8,990 nucleotides of DNA, taken from positions 1 through 8,990 of the forward strand of contig JAEZAV010000106.1 of assembly GCA_023430285.1 (NCBI GenBank), written 5' to 3'. Under the pieces are notes generated by a model. It had not been told where the DNA came from. It did not search any database and saw only the letters and a program-made list of their open reading frames with translations. This DNA is from Methanobacteriota archaeon. Its GTDB lineage: Archaea; Methanobacteriota; Methanobacteria; Methanobacteriales; Methanobacteriaceae. A program made the position numbers and the translations under genes. Of this stretch, positions 1 through 5,771 are shown in pieces; positions within the stretch are counted from its first letter, which is position 1; every line of letters begins with the position of its first letter.

Positions 1-696
1 TTCTATTGTTAAAACAGAATCTTCAAATTTTGCAGAGACTTTCTTAACTTCTATCAGTTCTGGAAGTTTTATTTTCCGGTTTACTTCGCCGTAATTTCTC
101 TCTTTTTTGATAAATTCTGCATCTTCAGGATAATCTTCAAATTTAGCTGTTATTTCTACTAAATCTTCGGTTATATGGACAGATACGTCTTCTTTAGACA
201 ATCCTGGAAGGTCTGCTTTGATAATGAAAGATTCTGTGTTGCTTATTATGTCTGTGAGTGGTTTTTCTCCAGTTGTGTAATCTGAAAGTGTTTTGCCTAG
301 TTCGTCTTGTTTACCCTTTAGGGAGTTGATGAAATCATTTATTTTACCTTCGGCTTGTTTTCGGGTTTTTTCAGTGTTTTCCTTTAATTCTGTTTTTTTC
401 TCAGAAGCTTCATCCTTTATTGCTGCGGTTTTAGTGCTGGTATCTTTTTTAAGTTGGGATGTTTTCATAAGGGCTTTGTCCTTTGCTTCGAGTGTTTTGT
501 CGAGGGCTTTGTCCTTAGCATCTAAAGTTTTTTCTAATGCTCCTTTTTTAACTTCTATGGCTTTTTCTTTAGTTTTTGAAGTTTTATCCATGATATCACC
601 TTTTATATCTTCAGTTTTCTCCTTTAGATCATCTGTCCCTGTTTTTTTTAGGGATCTTTTATTCAATGTATCTGATTGGACTTTTTTTTCTGCCAT
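1..696 (-). CDS. Small heat-shock protein (Hsp20/alpha-crystallin) with long repetitive N-terminal extension, 3' end outside window
   Basis: This gene reads leftwards from an ATG at 696-694 and is still open at base 1 (232 codons seen). Residues about 148-232 form an alpha-crystallin domain: ADLPGLSKEDV at 161-171, the hydrophobic strand LVEITAKFE at 179-187, the conserved basic motif FIKKERNYGEVNRKIKLP at 195-212, and SVLTIE at 227-232, where family members normally continue LPK. Only about 10-20 C-terminal residues should be missing. Such proteins are cytoplasmic, ATP-independent holdase chaperones. Residues 1-147 are unusual, being almost entirely Lys, Glu, Asp, Thr and Ala. They contain five consecutive 11-residue units at 56-110 (for example KTLDAKDKALD, KTLEAKDKALM), resembling group 3 LEA proteins. 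The start is supported by GAGGTGA on the minus strand (plus-strand 703-709), 6 bases upstream. Identification of the Hsp20 domain is secure; the role of the extension is unknown. Confidence 0.9.
   Translation of the reverse strand, partial: MAEKKVQSDTLNKRSLKKTGTDDLKEKTEDIKGDIMDKTSKTKEKAIEVKKGALEKTLDAKDKALDKTLEAKDKALMKTSQLKKDTSTKTAAIKDEASEKKTELKENTEKTRKQAEGKINDFINSLKGKQDELGKTLSDYTTGEKPLTDIISNTESFIIKADLPGLSKEDVSVHITEDLVEITAKFEDYPEDAEFIKKERNYGEVNRKIKLPELIEVKKVSAKFEDSVLTIE
367..531 (-). repeat. Five tandem 11-residue (33-base) repeats inside the heat-shock protein gene
   Basis: Residues 56-110 of the Hsp20 protein divide into KTLDAKDKALD, KTLEAKDKALM, KTSQLKKDTST, KTAAIKDEASE and KKTELKENTEK. 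The first two units are also nearly identical in DNA: on the plus strand, gggctttgtcctttgc near 472 and gggctttgtccttagc near 505, 33 bases apart. This points to recent unit duplication. The pattern predicts a long amphipathic or unstructured-to-helical segment like the 11-mers of LEA proteins. Confidence 0.75.
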
Positions 697-947
697 ATGA
701 GTTCACCTCATAATTTTCTCCATTTCTATTTTATGTTTTTTTGTTGAAATTAAGTTTACTATTAAATTATTACATAAATTGAGTTGGTTTCAATAGATTT
801 GTTGGGAAGGATACCTTCTAATTATTTTTATTTACTTTTGGTTATTTTAAGATAGGTTTATAAGTAAGTAAATAACAAGTTAATATATCAAATTTTTATA
901 TATAAAAAATTTATATATAAAATTTTAACATATCTTAGGAGAAAACA
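697..947. promoter_or_regulatory. Divergent intergenic region between hsp20 gene and small membrane-protein gene
   Basis: This AT-rich region of about 250 bases must hold promoters for both flanking, divergent genes. For the plus strand, a TATA-like GTTTATAAGTAAGTAAA lies at 856-872, and two copies of the palindromic 12-mer TTTATATATAAA lie at 895-906 and 910-921. Their distances to the ATG at 948 suggest that the box at 895-906 (start of transcription near 926-930) or the one at 857-863 is used. The copy at 910-921 would place the start on top of the ribosome binding site at 937-941. No clear TATA box could be assigned to the hsp20 gene on the minus strand. No coding potential was seen. Confidence 0.5.
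895..921. repeat. Tandem palindromic TATA-like 12-mers
   Basis: TTTATATATAAA occurs at 895-906 and again at 910-921, separated by AAA. Each copy is a perfect palindrome and a close match to the archaeal TATA box, so either could bind TBP in either orientation. They sit directly upstream of the ribosome binding site of the 61-residue gene. Confidence 0.6.
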
Positions 948-1133
948 ATGAAACCAATAGTTAAAGGAATTAAAAATTATTTTTCGGACAAGAAAAACAG
1001 AATCGTACATATAATAGCGGGAATTTCTGGTTTAGTAGCCAGTGTATTTAGTTTAATGGGATTATATGATAGAATACTACTTTTTGCAGTAGCGATTTGT
1101 TTCAATGTGGTTAGAATGAGGATGATGCCCTGA
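948..1133 (+). CDS. Small membrane protein of unknown function, 61 residues
   Basis: I do not recognise this protein. It starts with a short basic amphipathic stretch (residues 1-19, MKPIVKGIKNYFSDKKNR) and then has two hydrophobic segments. One is at about 20-40 (IVHIIAGISGLVASVFSLMGL) and the other at about 43-56 (ILLFAVAICFNVV), separated by a charged YDR turn. It ends in the basic tail RMRMMP. This is typical of a two-helix membrane hairpin with positively charged ends, probably on the cytoplasmic side. The start is supported by AGGAG at 937-941, 6 bases before the ATG. A short inverted repeat and T tract follow the stop, so it is likely a single-gene transcript. Neighbours give no functional hint. 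That it is a real gene is likely from the ribosome binding site and the membrane-like composition; the role is unknown. Confidence 0.6.
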   Translation: MKPIVKGIKNYFSDKKNRIVHIIAGISGLVASVFSLMGLYDRILLFAVAICFNVVRMRMMP

Positions 1134-1163
1134 TTTAAATGATAAATCCAAACTTGTTTTTTT
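1132..1163 (+). terminator. Likely terminator of the small membrane-protein gene
   Basis: GATTTA (1132-1137) and TAAATC (1143-1148) form a short inverted repeat overlapping the TGA stop, followed by a run of seven T at 1157-1163. In archaea an oligo-T tract alone can end transcription. The stem is weak, so the T run is the main evidence. Confidence 0.45.
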
Positions 1164-1332
1164 ATTAAATTACATTGATCAATTTTTAAACAATTGAAAC
1201 CTGTGGAATTGAATATTTTGCCCTCTTTTTAAAATGGTATTTATGCTAAGTAGATTTTGGTATAACAAATTTATACACCATATTGAAAATTATATTCCAT
1301 TCCTATTTTTTGAATTCCACAAATCCAACGTT

Positions 1333-1349
1333 CATATGATGATCATATG
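1333..1349. promoter_or_regulatory. 17-base palindrome, possible protein-binding site
   Basis: CATATGAT-G-ATCATATG is a perfect inverted repeat with 8-base arms around one central base. That is the geometry of an operator for a dimeric helix-turn-helix regulator. It lies about 260 bases upstream of the surface-protein start, so a direct effect on that promoter is uncertain. Confidence 0.35.
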
Positions 1350-1552
1350 GTGTATTTTTTTCTTGATATTTGTGGATAATATTCAGTTTTAAATGAACCT
1401 ATCCTTTTTTCCGATAATAAGGCTATTTTGAATGATTTTGGGCTTTAATCATTTGAAATTGATTTTTTTTGGGATATTATCATACAATAACTTTAAAATA
1501 GTACAAATGTCCCATTAAAAATTTGGAATTGAACCTTGGTAACTTTTGAAGA

Positions 1553-1600
1553 TTTAATATAGTTAGATTCGTTCAAATGGTTACATAAATGTAAGGAGGA
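1553..1600 (+). promoter_or_regulatory. Putative promoter and ribosome binding site of the surface-protein gene
   Basis: TTTAATATA at 1553-1561 resembles an archaeal TATA box and would place the transcription start near 1583-1586, giving a leader of about 22-25 bases. AAGGAGGA at 1593-1600 is a very strong ribosome binding site, 7 bases before the ATG at 1608, and fixes the start codon. Confidence 0.45.
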
Positions 1601-1607
1601 TGTTAAT

Positions 1608-4133
1608 ATGAATAGATACAACCATTTAGGAATTTATTTGATTGTAGTTCTGGTCATGAGTATCACACCAGCTACAGCAGTTCAAATAAACAGTTCATTA
1701 AACAGTAATATAACTGATGATGTGGATAGGCTCGGAGGAGATAAAAGTAAATTAACAAATGATCTCAGTCAGCTCAACACCACTTTAAATAGAATTAAAA
1801 CTGATCAAAAAAGAATTGATGATGCACGAAATGACATGAATCATTGTCATTGGTGGTCTTGGTGTTATTATGCAGCCAGATACGCATGTGTATGGGTAGA
1901 GAATATCGCTAATATTGTGGGGGAATGTCCCACACTATCGAGTCAAACCGATCAATTATCATCTTCTTCTAATAAATTAAATGAAACGAATTCTGATCTT
2001 AAAGGTTTAATGTCTTATGATGATTCAAATAATGTGGGAATCGAAAATTCATCGGAAATGGGCGCTGCAACAGCAATGAAGGACCAGTTTAAAAGTCGTA
2101 ACATATTCGTAAATATAGCTTCTGTTGATGTTAATAATCTTACAAATGGAACCAATGCAGATATTATACAGTACAAAACAACGGATGGACAGTACAGATA
2201 TCTAAAATATATCACAAAACACCGGGACAGCATTGAATTTGAAGGAGCATATGGCATACACAAAGTATTAAACGAGTCAGATGTCGTTGCAAATACTCAA
2301 CTGAAACTAACTGTTAACAACACTACAAAATCATCTAGATTGGTAAATATTGCATACCAAATAGAAAAAACACAAATAAATGACAATATCGCCAATATAA
2401 ATCAATCAATCAAAGAAAAAAAGGCAGATAGGTCCTATGCCGAATTTATTGGTATCATAGGTGGTATAATTGGTGGTGTTGGATTTGCGATAGAGGTTAC
2501 TGGTACTGTAATTACAACAGTAAGTAGTGCCATAATAGCTGCTTTAGCACCCACACCGGGATGTGTTGCAATTCCTTTCCTTTGGGGTGCGTTGAAAGTT
2601 GGAATTGTTCTCATATGTTTGGCATGGTTTTTAATACATGCAGGGGAAGGTATGGCATTATATTGTGGTATCATGATATTGATGTGTGATCATGATTTAA
2701 GTGATTTGAATAAAGAATTGGGAAAATTGAATGATATTTTGGCTGATCTTAATTCTTACAGTTCTTCGGATTTAGTTTCACCAGTTGCAGGAAATATGAC
2801 CTTCACCACACATGAGGGTAGGGCTGTAAATTCTACTTTAAACGGTACAGATGTCTATGATGATCCAATAACTTATGGGGTTAGTTTAAAAGCTGAACAT
2901 GGTGATATAAATGTAGATGGTAATGGCAGTTTCTTTTACAAAGCCGATCCTGGATTTAAAGGTAACGACACCTTCACCTACACAGTACATGATGATGAAC
3001 TGAATTTAACTTCAGACATTGGAACTGTTGCAGTAGAAGTTCAACCTGATCAAGCTCCAGTTGTGGAAAATAAAGATTTCTACATGGCAAGCAACAGTGA
3101 ATTTAATGGAACCTTGAATGGCACAGATCCTGATGGGGACAACATAACCTTTATGACAGTTTTGCAGCCGTTACATGGAAATCTAACACTGACAGATGAT
3201 GGTAAATTTGTTTACGTGCCTAACGAAAATTATGTTGGCAATGATAGTTTCACATTTAAAACCAACGATGGTGTGTTGGATTCGCAAAATGGAACTGTTA
3301 CTATCCACATAGTCAATGAAACAACACCTTTAGCAAGTAACATGGTTTTTGATATTCCGCACGACACCCAGCTAAATAATGAGTTCAATGTCTCGGGCAT
3401 AAATGATACTAAAATTTTCACAATAGATTCGCCACCTAAACATGGTAATATAACATTATCTGGTTTAAATTTCACATACCAACCAGTTAAGGGGTACAAT
3501 GGTGAAGATGAGTTTACTTATCATTTCGCTGATGTTTTAGGTCATATTTCTAATACTGCAAGTGTAAAAATTTGTATGGCAAGCAGCCCAACAGCAAAAA
3601 GTATGACATTCAACAGCCTGGTGAACAATAAATTAGTGGCTTCATTTAATGTGACAGGAAATGATCTAAGCATTAAACTACTGAACGCACCTAAACACGG
3701 TAACATAACCTTAGGTAATGGAAGTTTCACATACAAACCGAATAAGGATTATATTGGGATGGACACCTTCACCTACCAGTTGATAGATGCTTTAGGACAG
3801 GAATCTAACTCAGAAAATATCACAATCAATGTTACCAAGAAGCCAGTAAAAATTCAAACAAAGAATTTACCAACTAAAAATGGTAATATCAATCACAACA
3901 CCAAACTAAGTGGTCTGTCAGGCTTGGATGTGGGTGCTGATGACCCAGAACTTCCAAAAATTTCCAACATTTCAAGTAATGACTCAACTTCTCATCTACT
4001 AGATGATCTTAATCCATTAGAACTAATAAAGAACATGCAGAACACAGTTACACAGTGGTTTAGTAATATACAGGGCACAGTAACAGAATGGATCAAGAAC
4101 ACGAAAACAACAGTAAACAACCTGTTCAAATGA
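1608..4133 (+). CDS. Large exported surface protein with four cadherin/Ig-like repeats
   Basis: This 841-residue protein has an N-terminal signal sequence or anchor (hydrophobic LGIYLIVVLVMSIT at 7-20, then PATA, possible cleavage near residue 24). Next come a predicted coiled coil (36-78), a Cys/Trp-rich stretch with Cys at 80, 86, 94 and 107, a mixed region (140-250), and a hydrophobic Gly-rich block (about 279-360) able to form two or three membrane helices. Four repeats follow at about 391-478, 482-570, 573-655 and 658-742. Each has an HGN/HGD turn and a Y-x-P-(x)n-G-x-D-x-F-T-Y-like strand pair, as in bacterial cadherin/tandem-95 Ig-like domains. The C-terminus (about 803-841) is an amphipathic 11-residue repeat. 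Roughly 35 N-x-S/T sequons suggest N-glycosylation outside the cell. The likely role is adhesion or envelope structure, which is inference. Strong AAGGAGGA ribosome binding site; probably monocistronic. Confidence 0.8.
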   Translation: MNRYNHLGIYLIVVLVMSITPATAVQINSSLNSNITDDVDRLGGDKSKLTNDLSQLNTTLNRIKTDQKRIDDARNDMNHCHWWSWCYYAARYACVWVENIANIVGECPTLSSQTDQLSSSSNKLNETNSDLKGLMSYDDSNNVGIENSSEMGAATAMKDQFKSRNIFVNIASVDVNNLTNGTNADIIQYKTTDGQYRYLKYITKHRDSIEFEGAYGIHKVLNESDVVANTQLKLTVNNTTKSSRLVNIAYQIEKTQINDNIANINQSIKEKKADRSYAEFIGIIGGIIGGVGFAIEVTGTVITTVSSAIIAALAPTPGCVAIPFLWGALKVGIVLICLAWFLIHAGEGMALYCGIMILMCDHDLSDLNKELGKLNDILADLNSYSSSDLVSPVAGNMTFTTHEGRAVNSTLNGTDVYDDPITYGVSLKAEHGDINVDGNGSFFYKADPGFKGNDTFTYTVHDDELNLTSDIGTVAVEVQPDQAPVVENKDFYMASNSEFNGTLNGTDPDGDNITFMTVLQPLHGNLTLTDDGKFVYVPNENYVGNDSFTFKTNDGVLDSQNGTVTIHIVNETTPLASNMVFDIPHDTQLNNEFNVSGINDTKIFTIDSPPKHGNITLSGLNFTYQPVKGYNGEDEFTYHFADVLGHISNTASVKICMASSPTAKSMTFNSLVNNKLVASFNVTGNDLSIKLLNAPKHGNITLGNGSFTYKPNKDYIGMDTFTYQLIDALGQESNSENITINVTKKPVKIQTKNLPTKNGNINHNTKLSGLSGLDVGADDPELPKISNISSNDSTSHLLDDLNPLELIKNMQNTVTQWFSNIQGTVTEWIKNTKTTVNNLFK
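2778..3833 (+). repeat. Four cadherin/Ig-like domain repeats in the surface protein
   Basis: These are four units of about 82-90 residues. They align through HGDINVDGNGSFFYKADP, HGNLTLTDDGKFVYVPNE, HGNITLSGLNFTYQPVKG and HGNITLGNGSFTYKPNKD, each followed by a G-x-D-x-F-T-Y/F motif. Units 3 and 4 are shorter than 1 and 2. The arrangement matches tandem extracellular beta-sandwich stalks; calcium binding is possible but not shown. Confidence 0.75.
4041..4130 (+). repeat. C-terminal amphipathic 11-residue repeat of the surface protein
   Basis: Residues 812-841 read NTVTQWFSNIQ, GTVTEWIKNTK, TTVNNLFK, a TV-x-x-W/L repeat with an 11-residue period. The aromatic and aliphatic positions would line up on one face of a helix, which suits membrane-surface or protein-surface docking at the end of the Ig-like stalk. 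Confidence 0.6.
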
Positions 4134-4135
4134 AT

Positions 4136-4171
4136 GGATCTGGTGGTGGAATTGATTAGATCCCTTTTTTT
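4136..4171 (+). terminator. Terminator after the surface-protein gene
   Basis: GGATCT (4136-4141) pairs with AGATCC (4158-4163), starting 2 bases after the stop codon, and is followed by C and seven T (4165-4171). Further T-rich stretches continue to about 4192. This should isolate the surface-protein transcript from anfH. Confidence 0.6.
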
Positions 4172-4558
4172 ATTTTCCATCTTTCTTTTTTTGATCAATG
4201 CCCTTAATTCTAAAGCTTCATTTCTCCCATGGTTGATTGTCTGAAAAATTGGTTAAAAATTTTAAATCTTTCAATTTTGTTTACTAATATTCAGGTAATA
4301 TTAAAAATTTTATATATTTTATCCAGTTAACCCTAATTATCCACAGTATATTTGGTAAATTCACGTGATTTTTTTTATTTGAAACTTAAAATTTAACCAA
4401 AATTTTTGATCCAATTAAAAGGTCATATACAGCTTGAAACATTTCATAAAAGTTTATTAAGTTTTTAATATGGTTAATCAAGTTGATTTACTTCTTTAAA
4501 TTCATATTATTTATTAATGTATCTGTAAAAGCATTTCGGGTTTTAATTATGTCTGATT

Positions 4559-4580
4559 TTTTGATCATCTAGGATCAAAA
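4559..4580. promoter_or_regulatory. Perfect inverted repeat abutting the anfH TATA box
   Basis: TTTTGATC (4559-4566) and GATCAAAA (4573-4580) are perfect inverted arms around the 6-base spacer ATCTAG. The site ends 2 bases before the TATA box, so it covers the TFB recognition element. A protein bound here could block or recruit the basal transcription factors. The regulator is unknown; a molybdenum-responsive one would fit an alternative nitrogenase but is not shown. Confidence 0.45.
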
Positions 4581-4582
4581 CG

Positions 4583-4590
4583 TTTATAAA
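4583..4590 (+). promoter_or_regulatory. TATA box of anfH
   Basis: TTTATAAA is a near-consensus archaeal TATA box. Transcription would start about 25 bases downstream of its centre, near 4612-4614, giving an 84-86 base leader before the anfH ATG. AGAGGT at 4687-4692 is the ribosome binding site, 5 bases before the ATG at 4698. Confidence 0.7.
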
Positions 4591-4622
4591 TAATGAAGGA
4601 CAAGAACAGTATTGTCGGAAGA

Positions 4623-4638
4623 CGGAAGCATACTTCCG
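4623..4638. promoter_or_regulatory. NrpR operator controlling anfH
   Basis: CGGAAGCATACTTCCG is a perfect palindrome containing GGAA-N6-TTCC (4624-4637). This is the established binding site of NrpR, the nitrogen repressor of methanogens released by 2-oxoglutarate. Its position about 10 bases after the inferred transcription start matches known nif operators in Methanococcus. A second CGGAAG half-site at 4616-4621 lies just upstream and can pair with the same CTTCCG, and a further inverted repeat GTATTT-ACA-AAATAC (4640-4654) follows. The match to the NrpR consensus is exact; binding is inferred. Confidence 0.8.
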
Positions 4639-4697
4639 AGTATTTACAAAATACGATTAAAAAATAAATTCAAAAACAAAAAATTTAGAGGTCTATT

Positions 4698-5525
4698 ATG
4701 GTAAGAAAAATTGCGATTTATGGAAAAGGTGGAATTGGAAAGTCTACAACTACTCAGAACACAGCATCAGCCATGGCTCATTTCCATGGAAAAAAAGTTA
4801 TGATTCACGGATGCGACCCTAAAGCAGACAGTACAAGAATGATACTTAGGGGTAAAATGCAAACCACCATGATGGACACACTTAGGGAAGAAGGCGAAGA
4901 AGCATGTATGAACCTGGACAATGTTATGTCAACAGGTTTTGAAGGAATAAAATGTGTTGAATCTGGAGGTCCAGAACCAGGTGTAGGATGTGCTGGTCGT
5001 GGTGTAATAACAGCTATCACACTCATGGAACAACTCAAAGTCTACGATGACAACGATTTTGTTTTCTTCGATGTTCTAGGTGACGTTGTTTGTGGAGGTT
5101 TTGCAATGCCTATCAGGGATGGTAAAGCCGAAGAAATATACGTTGTAGCATCTGGAGAAATGATGGCACTTTACGCAGCAAACAACCTGTGTAAAGGTAT
5201 GGTAAAATACGCTAACCAGAGTGGAGTGAGACTTGGAGGAATCATCTGTAACAGCCGTAACGTGGATGGTGAAAAGGAACTACTGGAAGAATTCTGTAGC
5301 AAACTTGGAACTCAATTAATCTACTTCGTACCAAGGGACAACATGGTGCAAAAGGCAGAGTTCAACAAAAAAACAGTTGTTGACTTTGATGCCGACTGTA
5401 ACCAGGCACACGAATACGAATCATTGGCTGGAAAAATTATCAACAACGAAAACTTCGTGATTCCAAAACCAATGTCCATGGACGAACTGGAAGAAATGGT
5501 ACTACAGTACGGTTTAACTGACTAA
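4698..5525 (+). CDS. anfH: Fe-only nitrogenase iron protein (dinitrogenase reductase)
   Basis: AnfH (275 residues) is the homodimeric ATPase that transfers electrons one at a time from ferredoxin or flavodoxin to the AnfDGK enzyme, hydrolysing about two ATP per electron. It has the Walker A loop GKGGIGKST at 9-17, the GCDPKADST motif at 38-46, and Cys98 and Cys132, which bridge the [4Fe-4S] cluster between the two subunits. Arg101, in CAGRG, matches the Arg that is ADP-ribosylated in some bacteria. The length is normal for the family. Many H proteins of the three nitrogenase types are similar, so assignment as anfH rather than vnfH or nifH rests mainly on the anfD, anfG and anfK genes downstream. 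The gene has its own TATA box and NrpR operator. A 303-base gap, without nifI genes, separates it from anfD. Confidence 0.93.
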   Translation: MVRKIAIYGKGGIGKSTTTQNTASAMAHFHGKKVMIHGCDPKADSTRMILRGKMQTTMMDTLREEGEEACMNLDNVMSTGFEGIKCVESGGPEPGVGCAGRGVITAITLMEQLKVYDDNDFVFFDVLGDVVCGGFAMPIRDGKAEEIYVVASGEMMALYAANNLCKGMVKYANQSGVRLGGIICNSRNVDGEKELLEEFCSKLGTQLIYFVPRDNMVQKAEFNKKTVVDFDADCNQAHEYESLAGKIINNENFVIPKPMSMDELEEMVLQYGLTD

Positions 5526-5586
5526 AACCAAACTAATAATTAACTGATATGAATTTGGTATAACACATTTAAAAAATACTTTGAAC

Positions 5587-5642
5587 CAGCAACAATGATT
5601 CAAGGAAACCATCCTCAAATGAGGATGTGGATCATGTTGCTG
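5587..5642 (+). other. Long imperfect hairpin between anfH and anfD
   Basis: CAGCAACA (5587-5594) pairs perfectly with TGTTGCTG (5635-5642). TGAT (5596-5599) pairs with ATCA (5631-5634) past one bulged A. An inner stem CATCCTC (5610-5616) pairs with GAGGATG (5621-5627) around an AAAT loop. In the transcript this would form a two-part stem with an asymmetric internal loop. It could protect the 3' end of anfH mRNA or mark a processing site; there is no T run directly after it, so it is not a plain bacterial-type terminator. Confidence 0.6.
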
Positions 5643-5700
5643 TTACTAACAATAACCAGTAAAGGGTTTTGTTGTTCATTTATTTGATTGATTTTCATCA

Positions 5701-5717
5701 TTTTTTTTAGATTTTTT
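5701..5717 (+). terminator. Possible T-tract terminator between anfH and anfD
   Basis: Eight T at 5701-5708 and six T at 5712-5717 occur about 60 bases after the intergenic hairpin. Archaeal RNA polymerase can stop at such tracts without a hairpin. Partial termination here would give extra anfH-only transcript, which suits the higher need for Fe protein. Confidence 0.35.
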
Positions 5718-5771
5718 CAGGTGAATATCTTACACAACACGATATGCATAAACATGATCATCAAGAGCTTT

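Larger units (their letters stand above)
1134..1607. other. Non-coding, AT-rich region rich in inverted repeats
   Basis: No convincing reading frame was seen in these 474 bases on either strand. Inverted repeats include ATACACCATAT (1273-1283) with ATATGGTGTAT (1345-1355), the odd palindrome CATATGATGATCATATG (1333-1349), and TCCACAAAT (1316-1324) with ATTTGTGGA (1368-1376). A weaker AATGATT (1431-1437) with AATCATT (1447-1453) is also present. The first and third pairs overlap rather than nest, so they cannot all form one simple hairpin. The 3' part carries the promoter of the surface-protein gene. Confidence 0.5.
4134..4697. other. Long AT-rich intergenic region upstream of anfH
   Basis: No coding potential was seen over these 564 bases. 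The left end holds the terminator of the preceding gene, and bases from about 4559 onwards form the anfH control region. In between, the only recurrent element I noted is TTTTTGATC at 4187-4195, 4403-4411 and 4558-4566, a short motif that may occur by chance in such AT-rich DNA. Confidence 0.5.

Noticed and set aside
293..700. Plus-strand open frame of 135 codons rich in Ser, Phe and Leu
   Set aside because: It is antisense to the heat-shock protein gene. Its Ser/Phe-rich composition is what the Lys/Glu/Asp repeats give on the other strand, and it has no ribosome binding site.
1371..4345. TGTGGATAA at 1371-1379 and TTATCCACA at 4337-4345, perfect bacterial DnaA-box sequences suggesting an origin
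   Set aside because: Archaea do not use DnaA, the two sites are about 3 kb apart and in opposite orientations, and nothing else indicates an origin.
4134..4697. Short direct repeats (TTTTTGATC) as a CRISPR array or mobile element end
   Set aside because: The copies are only 9 bases long, irregularly spaced (about 215 and 155 bases) and without spacer structure or any transposase.
5601..5616. GGAAACCATCC in the anfH-anfD gap as a second NrpR operator
   Set aside because: The halves are not GGAA-N6-TTCC: the second half lacks TTCC and the spacing is wrong. The bases are better explained by the hairpin.
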